In this document: one piece after another, positions 9,735 to 23,750 of the stretch | How the letters are laid out: every line of letters starts with the position of its first letter | How positions within the stretch are numbered: the stretch's first letter is position 1 | DNA from: Semisulcospira habei | Taxonomy: Eukaryota; Mollusca; Gastropoda; Semisulcospiridae | Length of the DNA stretch: 64,000 bases | Assembly (NCBI GenBank): GCA_036245525.1 | Contig: BTPG01000004.1 | Location: forward strand, 231,971,898 to 232,035,897 | Direction of reading: 5' to 3' | The notes under the pieces: generated by a model | Told to the model about the DNA's origin: nothing | Database searches by the model: none | What the model saw: the letters and a program-made list of their open reading frames with translations, nothing else | Made by a program: the position numbers and the translations under genes

Positions 9735-11367
9735 GAACAAGCCCTTCTAAGCTTTCTAACGCTAAATAAACAACTTTTACGGCACCTACAACCCCAAATA
9801 TATGAATATTATTACTTTAAGTACTAAATAATATGTGTTTATGTGGCCCTATGCCGTCCGTCATAGATTTAGATACCAAAGATGGCGTTCGGAATGGACT
9901 CTTAAGCTGCATCTCAGACAGAGTAGGAGGCTTCAGACAATACTGTCTTATGGCAAAACTATGCGTTGTGCCCTCTAATGCATATCATTTATGAATATAG
10001 AAATGCATCCGGAACACATTCATAACTGTTTTATATGGCCCTATGCCTTCCGTCATAGCTTAAGAGACCGAAAATGGCGTATGTACTGGCGTCCAAGCAT
10101 CTTCTCAGACAGTGTAGGGGGTTTCAGACAATACTGTCTTATGACCAAACTATGCGTTATGCCCTCTAATGTCTATCACTTATAAATATGAAAATGCTTT
10201 CTAAACACATTTATAACTGTTTTATGTGGCCCTATGCCGTCCGTCATAGATTTAGAGACCAAAAATGGCGTACGGATTGGACTCTAAGCTGCTTTTTAGT
10301 TAGTGTAAGGGGCTTCAGACAATACTGTCTTATGGCAAAACTATGCTTTGTGCTCTCTAATGCCTAGCATTTATAAATATAGAATTGCATCCGGAACACA
10401 TTCATACCTGTTTTATATGTCCCTATGCCGTCCGTCATAGTTTAAGAAAGCAAAAGTAGCGTACGGACAGCCTCCAAGCTGCTTCTCAGACAGTGTAGGG
10501 GGGCTTTAGACAATACTGTCTTATGGCAAAAATATGCGTTGTGCCCTCTAATGCCTATCATTTATGAATATAAAAATGCATCCGGAACACATTCATAACT
10601 GTTTTATTTGGCCCTATGCCGTCCGTCATAGGTTAAGAGACCAAAAATGGCGTAAAGACTGGACTCCAAGCTGCTTCTAAGGACAGTGTCAATAGCTTCA
10701 GACAATACTGTCTTATAGCAAAACTATGCGTTGTGCCCTCTAATGCCTAACATTTGTGAATATGGAAATGCTTCCTGAACACATTTTTATAGGTTTAATA
10801 TGGTGCTATGCCGACCATTTTACATTTAGAGACAACAATGATGTACAAACTGGCCTCCAAGCTGCTTCTCAGACAGTGTAGGGGGGCTTCAGACAATAAT
10901 GTCTTATCTTAAAACTATGCGTTGTGCCTTCTAATGCATATAATTTATGAATATAGAAATGCATCCGGAACACATTAATATCTGTTTTATATGGCCTTAT
11001 GCCGTCCGTCATAGGTTTAGAGACCAAAAATGGCGTAAGGACTGACCTCCACACTGCTTCTTAGACAGTGTAGGGGGGGGGGGGGGGCTTCAGACAATAC
11101 CGTCTTATGGCAAAAGTATGCGTTGTGCCCTCTAATGCCTATCATTTATAAATATGGAAATGCCTCCTAAACACATTTGTAACTGTTTTATATGGCCCTA
11201 TGTCGTCCATCACTTTTCTCGGTGTCCCGGGATTACGTCCCTTGGCGAATTGCTTATTTTTGGTATTTTGTCATGATCGGTATATCATACTGTGGCTGCT
11301 AAGATTGTTGGCTGCTCTCTGCTGGCTGCTAAGATAGTTGGCTGCCCTCTGCTGGTCCATTATTTTG
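9735..11367 (+). repeat. 192-bp satellite array 1 with conserved flanks
   Basis: About seven monomers of ~192 bp (9846-11212). Landmarks in each are CCCTATGCCGTCCGTCATAG, GAGACCAAAAATGGCGTA, CTTCAGACAATACTGTCTTA, GTTGTGCCCTCTAATG and ACACATTCATAACTG. The left flank (9735-9845; AAGCTTTCTAACGCTAAATA start) recurs at 15135-15240. The right flank (11213-11367; TTTTCTCGGTGTCCCGGGAT start, CTCTGCTGGTCCAT end) recurs at 30966-31117 after array 3. Some monomers carry G runs of 6-16 at one fixed place. Short frames through the monomers are not genes. Confidence 0.92.
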
Positions 11368-13864
11368 TCATGATCGGAGGACAACACCGGATACGAAGAG
11401 GTGATGGGGAGACAGGGACTAGGCTCGGAGATGAGTGAGAACGGGGAGAGGTTTGTAGACTTTTGTGCTCTAAACCGACTTGTCATTGGAGGCAGCATCT
11501 TCCCACACAGAAGAATACACAAAGCAACTTGGGTCTCACCCGACCCGGACCATATCTGCATTAGCAAGAAATTTAGAAGACCCCTTCAAGATGGTCGAGT
11601 GAGGAGGGGAGCAGATGTCGCCTCAGACCACAATCTGCTTACCTTAAGAATGAAGCTCAAGCTAAAGAAAAGCCGCACAGAGACAACAAGAAGACAGTGC
11701 TATAATGCAGGCCTCCTGAGAGAAACTGGAGTTAGAGAAGAGTTCAAACTGGTGCTGTCCAACCGGTTTCAAGCGCTACAGGAGCTAGTAAATGAAGAGG
11801 AGGCGGTCACCACAGAGCAGCAGTGGAAGGCAGTTAGAGAGGCGCTGGACTCAACCTGCAAAGACACTGTAGGGTTCAGGAAACACCATCACAAGGACTG
11901 GCTGTCGTCACAGACCTTGAAGAAGATAGAAGTGAGGAAGCAGAAGAAAGCAGTTGTCAACAACAGTCGCACAAGAGCAGCCAAAGCAAGGGCACAGGAG
12001 GAATACTCGGAGGCCAACCGCGAGGTGAAGAGGAGTATCAGGGCAGACAAGAGGGCCTACACAGACAGCCTGGCAGCAGAGGCAGAAAAGGCAGCAGGCA
12101 GCGGCAACATGAAACAGCTCTACGACATTACCAGAAGATTGTCAGGCAAGTATGGCCATACAGAAAGACCAGTAAAAGACAAAGAAGGCAAGCCTATTGC
12201 AGACAGTGCAGACCAACTCGACAGATGGGCCGAGTATTTTGAAGAGTTACTGAACAGACCTAGCCCACCCGACCCCCCAGACATCTAGCCGGCAGAGACC
12301 GACCTACCCATCAGCTGTGACAGACCCAGCCAGGAAGAGATCAGAAGAGCAGTGGCATTTTTGAAGAACGGCAAAGCAGCAGGCCCAGATGGCATCCCAG
12401 CGGAGTCTCTGAAAGCAGACCTAGAGACAACAGTGGAGATGCTGTACCCACTGTTTGGAAAGATCTGGGAAGAGGAGGTGATGCCGGCTGACTGGAAGGA
12501 GGGGTACCTAATCAAGCTTCCCAAGAAAGGCGACCTCAGCAAGTGTTCCAACTACAGAGGAATCACCTTGCTGTCAGTACCAGGAAAGGTCTTCAACAGG
12601 ATCATCCTGGAGAGAATGAAGAGCTCCGTTGACCCCCAGCTGAGAGACCAGCAAGCAGGATTCAGGAAGAACCGATTATGTACAGACCAGATCGCCACTG
12701 TCCGCATCATCGTGAAACAGTCTCTGGAGTGGAGCTCCCCGCTGTATGTCAACTTTGTGGATTATGAGAAAGCATTTGACAGTGTGGACCAAGAGACTCT
12801 GTGGAAACTCCTACGACACTACGGTGTACCCACAAAGCTCGTCTGCCTGATCAAGAGCAGCTACGATGGCATGACATGTCGCGTGATCCACGAAGGGCAG
12901 TTCACCAGGGAGCTCCAGGTCAGAACTGGTGTCAGGCAGGGGTGTCTGCTGTCTCCGTTCCTCTTCCTACTGGCCATAGACTGGGTCATGAAGATGACAC
13001 AGAGCACAGACGAAGTGGAATACAGTGGACACTGTGGACACAGCTTGACGACCTCGATTTTGCAGACGACTTGGCATTACTGTCCCACACTCATCAACTA
13101 ATGCAGGACAAGACCACGAGGCTTGCTGACATCTCGTCCCAAGTGGGCCTCACCATTCACAAACAGAAAACAAAGACAATGAGGCTGAACGCAACCAGGG
13201 AAGAACCAGTCTTGCTTGCTGGCACCCCGTTGGAGGAGGTGGAGTCCTTCACCTATCTCGGGAACATCATAGACAAAAAAGGCGGCAGGGATGCAGATGT
13301 CAGAGCACGAATCGGTAAAGCCAGAGCAGCCTTTCTCCAGTTGAAAAAAGTGTGGAGTTCCAGAGAGCTGTCACAACACACCAAAGTCCGGATTTCCAAC
13401 TCCAATGTAAAAGCAGTTCTCCTATATGGAACAGAGACTTGGAGATTGACAAAAATCACAGTCAACAGAGTACAGACCTTCATGAACAGTTGCCTTAGAA
13501 GAATTTTGAAAATCCACTGGCCAGAGAAGATCAGCAACGTCAGACTCTGGGAGAGAACAGAGCAGACAACAGCAGAGAATGAAATTGGGCGAAGAAGATG
13601 GGGATGGATCGGTCACAGTCTGAGAAAGCCAGCTTCCAGTATCACTCGGCAGGCATTGTCATGGAACCCCCAGGGAAAGAGGAAAAGAGGTAGGCCGAGA
13701 AACTCCTGGCGTCGAGACCTCCAAGCAGACATCAAGAGACTGGGAACCACCTGGAGTAGAATCGAAGGAGAAGCACAGGACAGGAGTCGCTGGAGGTCTC
13801 TCGTCGACGGCCTATACCCGGGTAGGGGTGACAGGCGTAAGTAAGTAAGTATGTAAGTAAGTAA
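11368..13864 (+). mobile_element. RTE-like LINE, 5'-truncated
   Basis: Non-LTR retrotransposon of the apurinic-endonuclease type. It begins inside the endonuclease (about 11375), runs through reverse transcriptase and ends in a (TAAG/GTAA)n tail at 13840-13864, as RTE elements often do. A 144-bp 3' fragment of the same family is at 42587-42730 on minus. The open frame is broken by a TAG at 12286-12288 and a one-base shift near 13010. Clade assignment is from recalled family features. Confidence 0.85.
11377..13844 (+). pseudogene. LINE endonuclease/reverse transcriptase, broken
   Basis: Order of parts: endonuclease C-terminus (IFPHRRIHKATWVSP, DHICI, ADVASDHNLL), a basic linker (about 11640-12280), then RT with NGKAAGPDGIPAE, NYRGITLLSV, QAGFRKNRLCTDQ, FVDYEKAFDSV (motif A Asp kept), TGVRQGCLLSPFLF, and after a frame change DLDFADDLALLSH (motif C). 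The C-terminal part has the SFTYLG, LLYGTETW, RRWGWIGH and KRKRGRPRNSWRRD blocks typical of this LINE group. A small in-frame loss sits between ATWVSPDP and DHICI. The TAG at 12286 falls between linker and RT. The element cannot make a full protein. Confidence 0.85.
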
Positions 13865-14910
<1,046 letters not shown>

Positions 14911-15119
14911 TATTAAGACGTGATAGTGGGGAAGGAGTGATGTATAAGTTTGATAGTTTTGTGAGCATTCTATTTTTATTGTTTAATAGTGTATAAAAGT
15001 TACTTTTTAAAGGGAGCCCGTGTGTTGAGTTTTACCGCATGAATGCGCCCGTCTGAGTCAGTGGTGGTGTATGCGTCTGTTGCGTGAGAGTCTCAGTGTA
15101 CGTGCGACCAGTGTGGGCA

Positions 15120-15477
15120 AGTCTGCGTGCGTTACAAAGGCCTTCGAAGCTTTCTAACTCTAAATAAACAACTTTTGCGGCACCTAAAACTTCAAATATA
15201 GATTATTTCGACTTTAAGTACTTAATAATTTGTGTTTATGTGGTTATTTTGGCTGGCTTAGGAGAGGTTATTCCGACTGTTTTTGGACAGAGCGATCGTG
15301 TAGCAAGGGAAGTAATCGACGTGTCAACGGAAGTAGAAATCGGCTTATGGCCCAAGACAACAGCCAGCTCTTAGCAGCCACTAAAACCGGAAGCGTCAAA
15401 TAGTAGTATGGCTACCAGCTTATGCCAAAACCGCGCCATTAACAGCTCGTCACATGCACTCTCAGCATTCAGATTCA
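15120..15477 (+). repeat. Satellite left-flank copy and adjoining spacer
   Basis: 15135-15240 matches the left flank of array 1 (9735-9845), starting at AAGCTTTCTAAC and ending TGTGTTTATGTGG. At exactly the place where array 1 goes into the first monomer (CCCTATG), this copy goes into TTATTTTGGCTGGCTTAGGA. A diverged version of that junction occurs at about 31130-31245, directly after the right flank of array 3. The remainder to 15477 shows no gene. Confidence 0.7.
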
Positions 15478-18400
15478 GTGGGACAGACATTAGAGGGCAC
15501 AGGGCATAGTTTTGCCATAAGACAGTATTGTCTGAAGACCCCATACACTGTCTGAGAAGAAGCTTGGAGCCCAGTAGTTACGGCCATATTTGGTCTCTTA
15601 ACCTATGACGGATGGTATAAGGCCATATAAAACAGTTATGAATGTGTTCCGGATGCATTTCTATATTCATAAATGAAAGGCATTAGAGGGCACAACGCAT
15701 AGTTTTGCCATAAGACAGTATTGTTTGAAGCCCCCTACACCGTTTGAGAAGCAGCGTGGAGTCATAGGGCCACATAAAACAGTTATGCATGTGTTTAGAA
15801 AGCATTTCCATATTTATAAATGATAGGCATTAGAGGGCACAACGCATCGTTTTGCCATAAGACAGTATTGTCTGAAGCCCCTCTACACTGTCCGAAAAGT
15901 TTCTTGGAGGCCAGTACATGCGCCATTTTCGATCTCTTAAGCTATGTCGGACGGCATAGGGCCATATAAAACAGTTATGAATGTTTCGGATGCATTTCTC
16001 TATTCATAAATGATAGGCATTAGAGGGCACAACGCATAGTTTTGCCATAAGACAGTATTGTCTGAAACCCCCCTACACTGTCTGAGGAGCAGATTGGAGG
16101 CCAGTCCATACGCCATTTTTGCTTTCTTAACCTATGAAGGAGGCCAGTTCGTACGCCATTTGTGGTCTCTAAATCAACGACGGACGGCATAGGGCCACAT
16201 TAAACAGTTATGAATGTGTTTAGAAAGCATTTCCATATTTATAAATGATAGGCATTAGAGGGCACAACGCATAGTTTTGCCATAAGACAGTATTGTGTTA
16301 AGCCCCTCTGCACTGTACGAGAAGCAGCTTGGAGGCCAGTTGTACGGCATGTTTGGTCTCTAAATGTATGATGGACGGCATAGTGCTATATTAAACCGAT
16401 ACAAATGTGTTCAGGAAGCATTTCCATATTTATAAATGATAAGCATTTGAGGGCACAACGCATAGTTTTGCCATAAGACAGTATTGTCTGAAGGCCCCCT
16501 ACACTGTTTGAGAAGCATCTTGGAGGCCAGTCTTTACGACATTTTTGGTCTCTTAAGCTATGTCGGACGGCATAGGGCCATATAAAACAGTTATGAATGT
16601 GTTCCGGATGCATTTCTATATTCATAAATGATAGGCATTAGAGGGCACAACGCATAGTTTTGCCATAAGACAGTATTGTCTGAAGCCCACTACACTGTCT
16701 GAGAAGCAGCTTAGAGTCCAGCCCAGACGCCATTTTTGGTCTTTAAATCTATGACGGACGGCATAGGGCAATATAAAACAGTTAAGAATGTGTTTCAGAT
16801 GCATTTCTATATTCATAAATGATAGGAATTATATGGCACAACGCATAGTTTTGCCATAAGACAGTATTGTCTGAAGCCACACGACACTGTCTGAGAAGCA
16901 CCTTGGAGTCCAGTCCGAACACCATCTTTGGTCTCTAAATCTATGACGGACCGTATAGGGCCACATAAAACAGTTATGCATTTGTTTAGAAATCATTTCC
17001 ATATTTATAATTGATAGGCATTAGAGGGCACAACGCATAGTTTTGCCATAAGACAGTATTGTCTGAAGCCACACGACACTGTCTGAGAAGCACCTTGGAG
17101 TCCAGTCCGAACACCATATTTGGTCTCTAAATCTATGACAGACCGTATAGGGCCACATAAAACAGTTATGCATTTGTTTAGAAATCATTTCCATATTTAT
17201 AATTGATAGGCATTAGAGGGCACAACGCATAGTTTCGCCATAAGACAGTATTGTCTGAACCCCCCTACACTGTCTGAGAAGCTGCTTGGAGTCCAATCCG
17301 AACGACATGTTTGGTCTCTAAATCTATGACGGGCGGCATAGGGCCATATAAAACAATTATGAATGTGTTCCGGATGCATTTCCATATTCATAAATGATAG
17401 GCATTAGAGGGCACAACGCATAGTTTTGCCACAAGACAGTATTGTTTGAAGCCTCCTACACCGTTTGAGAAGCAGCTTGGAGTCCAGTCCTAGCGCCAGT
17501 TTTGGTCTCTAAATCTATGACGGACGGCATATGGCCACATAACATAGTTATGCATTTGTTTAGAAAGCATTTCCATATTTATAAATGATAGGCATTAGAG
17601 GGCACAACGCATAGTTTTGCCATAAGACAGTATTGTCTGACGCCCCTCCACACTGTCCGAAAAGTTTCTTGGAGGCCAGTACATACGCCATTTTCGGTCT
17701 CTTAAGCTATGTCGGACGGCATAAGGGCCATATAAAACAGTTATGAATGTGTTCCGGATGCATTTCTATATTGATAAATGATAGACATTAGAGGGCACAG
17801 CGCATAGTTTTGCCATAAGACAGTATTGTCTGAAGCCCCGCTACACTGTCTGAGGAGCAGCTTGGAGGCCAGTCCGTACGCCATTTTTGCTTTCTTAACC
17901 TATGAAGGAAGCCAGTTCGTACGCCATTTGTGGTCTCTAAATCAATGACGGACGGCATAGGGCCACATTAAACAGTTATGAATGTGTTCAGAAAGCATTT
18001 CCATATTTATAAATGATAGGCATTAGAGGGCACAACGCATAGTTTTGCCATAAGACAGTATTGTGTTAAGCCCCTCTGCACTGTACGAGAAGCAGCTTGG
18101 AGGCCAGTTGTACGGCATGTTTGGTCTCTAAATGTATGATGGACGGCATAGTGCTATATTAAACCGATACAAATGTGTTCAGGAAGCATTTCCATATTTA
18201 TAAATGATAAGCATTTGAGGGCACAACGCATAGTTTTGCCATAAGACAGTATTGTCTGAAGGTCCCCTACACTGTTTGAGAAGCAGCTTGGAGACCAGTC
18301 TTTACGACATTTTTGGTCTCTTAACCTATGACGGACGGGATAGGGCCATATAAAACAGTTATGAATGTGTTTCGGATAAATTTGTATATTCATACATGAT

Positions 18401-18652
18401 AGGCACTAGAGGGCACAAGGCAAAGTTTCGCCATAAGACAGTATTGTCTGAGGCCCCACTATACTGTCTAAGAAGCAGGTTGGAGTCCAGCCTGAACGCC
18501 ATTTTGGGTCTCTAAATGTATGATGGACGGCATAGCGCCATATAAAACCGATAAAAATGTGTTCAGGAAGCATTTCCATATTCATAAATGATAGACATTA
18601 GAGGGCACATCGCATAGTTTTGCCATATGACAGTATTGTCTGAAGCCCCCAT
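15478..18652 (-). repeat. 192-bp satellite array 2, higher-order structure
   Basis: About 16 monomers in the opposite orientation to array 1 (CATTAGAGGGCACAACGCAT, CCATAAGACAGTATTGTCTG, CTATGACGGACGGCATAGGG landmarks). Variant monomers recur about 1.77 kb apart: the CCGAAAAGTTTCTTGG variant at 15890 and 17661, the CTATGAAGGA variant at 16130 and 17900, and the GTACGGCATGTTTGG variant at 16341 and 18111. Two neighbouring monomers near 16870-17240 are almost identical. The array is cut by the hAT element at 18653 and resumes at 26479. Confidence 0.92.
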
Positions 18653-19199
18653 CAGGGTTGATAGTCATTACTTTTTTTCTTTAATGAAATAACTTTTCTT
18701 TAATTCTGGTAAAAGGTTAAAGAAATAAATTTTCTTTACTTTTTTTGAAAATTAAAGAAATAAATTTTCTTTAATTTTTCTTTTTAAAGAAATAAATTTG
18801 CGTTAATTACATGAATGATCATTTATTGCTCAGCTCAGACAAAAAAAGTGGCATGCAGTTGAAAAGTGACACGCCACCAGATTTCCTTCTCTACCCACTA
18901 TCTAAAACACTATGTGGCCAGGTACATGCAGTAGTTATGAGAAGGGGGAAGAAAGAAAAAAAAAACTCGGAAAACTGCACAGCGCAAGAAAAAGTCATGC
19001 GGCTAAAAATGGAACAATTCAGGCTTGTTTGATCTTATTTCGCGCTGCTGACAAATCCACTCATCTGCAAGAGCCATAGATCCTCAAGAACCCCAGCAGT
19101 CTTGCGTGGGGGTGCGGGGGGTTGGTGGGTTAATGACGATCTATGCCTACTACAATTAAAAATGTATGCATGCACCCGTTCAGGTTTTCACCTGTGCTG

Positions 19200-19590
19200 T
19201 CCAATCGTTGCTGTACCATCTGCCTTCTCACTCCTGAAACAAAAACCACCCAACTGCAAGAGGCATAGATCCTCATGAGCCCCGCAACTGCGGGAGCTCA
19301 TGAGGATCTATGCCTCTTGCTGGGATAATCTGCGCTCTTGTTTCGCTCAAGCAAAGTGGATCCCTTAAGTTTTTCACCTGTCCAATTGTTGCTGTACCAT
19401 CTGACTTTTTACTCCTGAAACGAAAACCACCAAACTGAAAGAGGCATAGATCCTCATGAGCCCCCGCAACTACGGGGGCTTGTGAGGATCTATGCCTCTT
19501 GCTGGGATAATCTATGCTGGTGATTTTCTCAAGCAAAGGGGCTCCGTTAAGTTTTTCAACTGTCCAATCTTTGCTGTACGAGTGCCATCT
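19200..19590 (+). repeat. Internal ~180-bp tandem repeats of the hAT element
   Basis: Two full units begin near 19205 and 19388 (TTGCTGTACCATCTG...CCTGAAAC) and a third begins near 19570. The third is split by the gypsy insertion and continues at 26060. Each holds a hairpin at a fixed place: 19258-19318 (23-bp perfect outer arms, AAGAGGCATAGATCCTCATG), 19439-19500, and 26100-26160. The short frames across them are artefacts. Confidence 0.85.
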
Positions 19591-20095
19591 TGTTGCACTA
19601 TGAACACGTAAAACAACTGAAGTCCAGTGATGGTTTTCTCTCGTGTTTATTTCAATCTAAAGAGCATTGTCTGGGGTTGGGCAAGACCAACCACAGACTA
19701 CAATTCGGTCGCTCTCTCACTATTTGCTCTCTCTTCTACTTTCGTCCATCTCTCTCACTCTCCTCTCGTTGTGTTCCCTCTCTCGTTGTGTCTGGTCCTC
19801 CTGTGTTGTGTCCCCCAGTATGTATATACCCTTGCCCTTATCAATCATCTTCCCACTTAGGACCCGCCCCTCGTTTAGGGCCGGTGCCGTTACGTGATTA
19901 TGGCGTCCACGCGTGCCAATGGTCCCGTTAATTAGATGCCACCCATTTCCCATATAGTAACAGTTTCCGGAGGGCCGGCCCGTTATCTTGATTAGAGCTG
20001 CCCGGCACGTCCGGTAGTTACATACAGACGCTTTCCCATATGGCATGACCGGAAACTACATCTGGATGCCACGTGGCGACATGTGTAGTGCAACA
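19591..20095 (-). repeat. 3' LTR of the gypsy element
   Basis: 505 bp, ending in the perfect inverted tips TGTTGCACT and AGTGCAACA. It contains a CT-rich block with CTCTCACTCTCCTCTC and a GGCCGG-rich part. A purine tract lies just inside (next entry). Confidence 0.95.
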
Positions 20096-20108
20096 TTCCT
20101 CCCTAACC
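20096..20108 (-). promoter_or_regulatory. Likely polypurine tract
   Basis: Read on minus, GGTTAGGGAGGAA directly abuts the 3' LTR, the expected place of the plus-strand primer. Confidence 0.65.
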
Positions 20109-20837
20109 CGAGAAAAATACATCCCGTTCTGGATTATTTTTCTATCTTGTCCAGGAGGGGTTACACTTCGGGACATAATAACATAATTACACATCATTAA
20201 CAATCAAAATACGTTTCCAATCGGTGCATGATATCTTGTCCAACTATAACAACAAGTATTCCATCCAAATACACATAATATAAAATGAAAGAGAAAAAGT
20301 TCATTGTCAACACTGAAATTGTTCGTTTCTCATGGGCACCGCTGCGCTCACAGTCCCAACATAATTCATCCACCTCATAGGTCGCCTCATTTCAAGGCCG
20401 GGTAGAATTTCACGACTGGCGATCTCGTCTTCAGTTCCACCCTGTCTTCCATCATCAATGCGGAGGCACTTGCTCCGTAGACGTCATTGTCGTCCGCCAC
20501 AGTTGTAGCCACCGATCCCGGGTCCAGTGTAGGTCGAGTGACCTCACTATGCCATCGCCCAAGTCTCGATAAAGGGCCAGCTTTTAACACTCAAAATATC
20601 GGGCTACTCCCACTATTTCGCCTACAATTGACATGATTACTGCCATTACTAATAAATTATAAACGCTATCTGCTAAACCCAATATCCTGAGACAGAGGAC
20701 GAACCTCATCTTGCACGTCTGCAAAATGTAATTTACACCCGTAGTCGTATATTCATACACCCAAAACTGCATTACTTGCGCGATCTCCTGATTGATCCTC
20801 TCTCAATACCACTTGAGAGTTGCATTTTAAATGAAGC
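20109..20837 (-). other. Region between integrase and 3' LTR
   Basis: About 730 bp without a known domain. A 62-aa minus frame (20772-20584) has hydrophobic stretches (LRILGLADSVYNLL, VMAVIMSIVGEIVGV) and is followed, overlapping by a few bases, by a polar 67-aa frame (20590-20387). They might form a small accessory gene, or chance frames in a 3' untranslated region; I cannot decide. Confidence 0.4.
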
Positions 20838-23043
20838 CTAAAGTAGATCTCCTATAGCCTTTAATAACCGCCTCACCCCTTTACTCCTTGACTTAGGCAG
20901 GATTGCGTCCACATGCTTTATCCTATCATCATCAGAGTTATCTGATGTGCCTTCGCCCGAGCTAACATCAGCCGATTCTGCTTCGACTGTTTGTCTCCTC
21001 TTCTGGCGTCTAACCCTTTTTGCTAACTCCATGAGAGGTATGTCGTCTTCTGAAGACGAGTTCTCCCGTTCTCTACGCTGTCTTTTGATCCAACTTTCTC
21101 TTGAAGGTAAGTCGCCTACATCTTCACTGTCACTGGAAGAGCTGTCTTCCGGTGCGATCGCATAATTAGTTTTCCTGAGGGGCCTAATTGTTTCCGCTGA
21201 GGGTTTAGGCCACTCCTCTAATTTAGCGAGTCTTATGTGCTCTGCATGCACTTTAACTACTTCACCAGTCAATTGGTTCCTGATCTTGTACGTTACTGGG
21301 GTTGTTTGCTCGACCACTCTATAGTAAGGTTTCCATTTGCTGTCTAGCTTGTTTTTCCTTTGATTATTTTTATAGTACACTGGGTCCCCGACTTTAATTT
21401 CGTCACTTTTGACCTGTCTGTTTGCATATTTTGCACCCCTCTTCTGTGATTTCTTTATCCTTTGGTGCACCTGGGTGAACAATTTGTGCTGTTGTTCTAA
21501 GGCTACCTTATGAAGGTCCTCTCCAACATATTTCCGTCTAGGCCTCAGTATGTTATCTAATGGTAACACTGGATCTCTGTTATACAGTAGAAAGAATGGA
21601 GAGCACTGAGTCGTTTCTGAAACGCTAACCCTGTATGCCGACAACGCATGATTGATGTGCAAATCCCACGTTTGGATATCTTCCTGTATTTTCTTCGACA
21701 TGATATCATTCATGGTACGATGAAATCTTTCTACCTTAGCGTTAGACTGTGGATGATAATAGCTCGTCAAGACATGATCTATGTTTAGTTCACTGAGAAC
21801 CTCCCTCATGATCCGATTGACATTTTCTGTGCCATTATCGGTAACCACTTGCAAAGGACAGCCCTGTCGAGGAATTATCTCATCCATCAAGATTTGAGCA
21901 ACAGTTTCTGCCGACTTATCTGGTGCTGGAAAGCACTCTGGATATCCACTGTAATGGCAAACAAACCCTAAAATGTACTTGTTCCCAGACAGACTAGTAG
22001 GGAATGGACCCTGTATGTCTACACTAACCTTTGCAAAAGGATATGGAGGAACGTCCATTTCCTGCACTGGGACTTTCTGTTTCTGCAAAACCCTTTGCTG
22101 ACAGGTAATGCAACCGCCTATGTACTCGTTCAACCCCCTGTACATGTTTGGCCAAAAATACTTCTGTTTGATGGTGTCGTAAGTCTTGTCAAGGCCCATG
22201 TGCCCATTTCCGTCATGATACTGGTTTACGACATGCTCCACCAAATGGGATGGCACCACTAATCTCGCTACTGGATCATCGTCAATATTCGACAAGAAAT
22301 ACAAGACATCTTCTATGAACAAATACCTCCTTTTTACACTGGCCGGTGCTTCCTCGTTCAGTAGCTGATCTTTCAACTTAACAATGTCTGGATCCTTATC
22401 TTGCTCCGTGATCATATCGAACCCTGTCACCTCTACCTTTTCTAACGTTTCTCTCGGATCATCCGTCTGACAGCTTGCAAATTGCTTTGGTCTAAACTGA
22501 CTAGAATTAATCACCCCTATTTGGAACGCATTGTCGCTCACTTCAGTGACTGTTTCTTCCATCTCTTCTGACGCTAACTCCTTTTCGTCTGTTTGTGGCA
22601 CTCTAGACAACAAATCAGCCAACACATTCTGTGGCCCTGGAATGTACTCTATAGTGCAGTTGTACCCTGCGATCCCTAGCGCCCACATCTGAATCTTCTT
22701 ATTCTGCATAGGTGACTCTAAGAGATACTTCAACGGTTTGTGATCTGTGCGAACAACGAATTGCGCATTGTGCAAATAGTGGTCTAACTTCTGTAATGCA
22801 TAATGGATTGCAAATGCTTCCTTTTCTATGGTAGACCACTTCTTCTGGCTCTGGCTCAACCTATGGGACAGAAAGTAAATAGGCTTTTCTGTCTTGAGTC
22901 CTGTGTTGTCCTCACTTTCTTGCGTCAGACACGCCCCGATACATGCGTCACTAGCATCCGTGTACAATACATATGGACGTCTCGTGTCCGGATATACCAA
23001 CAAAGGAACTACTGACAAACTTTGTTTGAGAAAATCAAACGCC
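20838..23043 (-). pseudogene. Gypsy pol: RNase H and integrase
   Basis: A 726-aa open frame. RNase H: VLYTDASDACIGACLTQ, EKEAFAIHYAL, VRTDHKPLKYL. Integrase: H-H-C-C finger (HDGNGHMGLDKTYDTIKQ... CITCQQR), then the core with VDIQGPF, VVTDNGTENVN and KVERFHRT (Asp, Asp, Glu), then a GPY/F-like stretch (KWKPYYRVVEQTTPVTYKI) and a charged Ser/Asp-rich tail (SSSSDSEDVGD, SSEDDIPL). It would cut and insert the cDNA. An in-frame TGA (23044-23046) separates it from the RT part, so full-length Pol would need readthrough; I treat it as broken. Confidence 0.93.
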
Positions 23044-23750
23044 TGTCAAACTTGACACTGATCAGACCATTTGAATCTGGCAAATTTCCTTGTCAAATTG
23101 ATGATGGGTTCGGCTATCTCAGAAAAGTTGGGTATGAACCTGCGATAGTATGACATCATTCCAATGACACTGCGACACTCCCTTATACATGTTGGATTCG
23201 GCAATGTCCGAATTGCTGACACCTTTTCTGGGTCTGGTTTGACTCCTTCCTTCCCTATCACTAACCCTAAGTATTGTGTTTCTTCGGCGAAGAACTGACA
23301 TTTCTTCAGTTTCAACTTGAGTTTATGCTGTCTGAGCCTACCGAACACATCTTTTATATGCTGATAATGCTGTTCCTTTGTTTCGGAAAAGATCAGAATA
23401 TCATCCATATATGCCGAACAAAATGCTTCTAACCCCATCAACACTGTGTTCATCAACAGCATGAATACACTGGGTGCCTGGCAAAGTCCAAACGGCATGA
23501 CTGCGAACTCAAAAAGTCCCTTGTGACAAGCGGCGAAAGCCGTTTTCTCACTACTCTCTTGATCCGCCATCTCTACCTGCCAGTATCCCGATTTCATATC
23601 TAACCTTGTGAAATATTTTGCCTTCCCCAGCAAGGACAAAATATCGTCTATGAGCGGTAGCGGCGCGGGATACGACGACTTCTTAGTAATCTCGTTTAGC
23701 TTTCGAAAGTCAACGCACAACCTCTTTGAACCATCTTTTTTGGTTACCAC
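23044..23750 (-). pseudogene. Gypsy pol: reverse transcriptase
   Basis: Open from the VTKKDGSKRLCVDFRKLN block through TRLDMKSGYWQV (motif A Asp kept), MPFGLCQAPSVF, AYMDDILIFS (motif C, YMDD) and the LGLVIGKEGVKPD and YYRRFIPNFS connection. This is the standard Ty3/gypsy RT. It ends at the TGA (23044-23046) just before RNase H and is out of frame with the protease segment upstream (shift near 23755-23762). Confidence 0.93.

Noticed and set aside
19590..20046. Overlapping plus and minus frames of 75-113 aa, repeated at 25543-26010
   Set aside because: They lie in the LTRs and appear twice because the LTRs are duplicated; no domain.
23044..23046. TGA in gypsy pol as programmed readthrough
   Set aside because: Pol also carries two shifts elsewhere, so damage or sequence error is simpler; no readthrough context can be shown.
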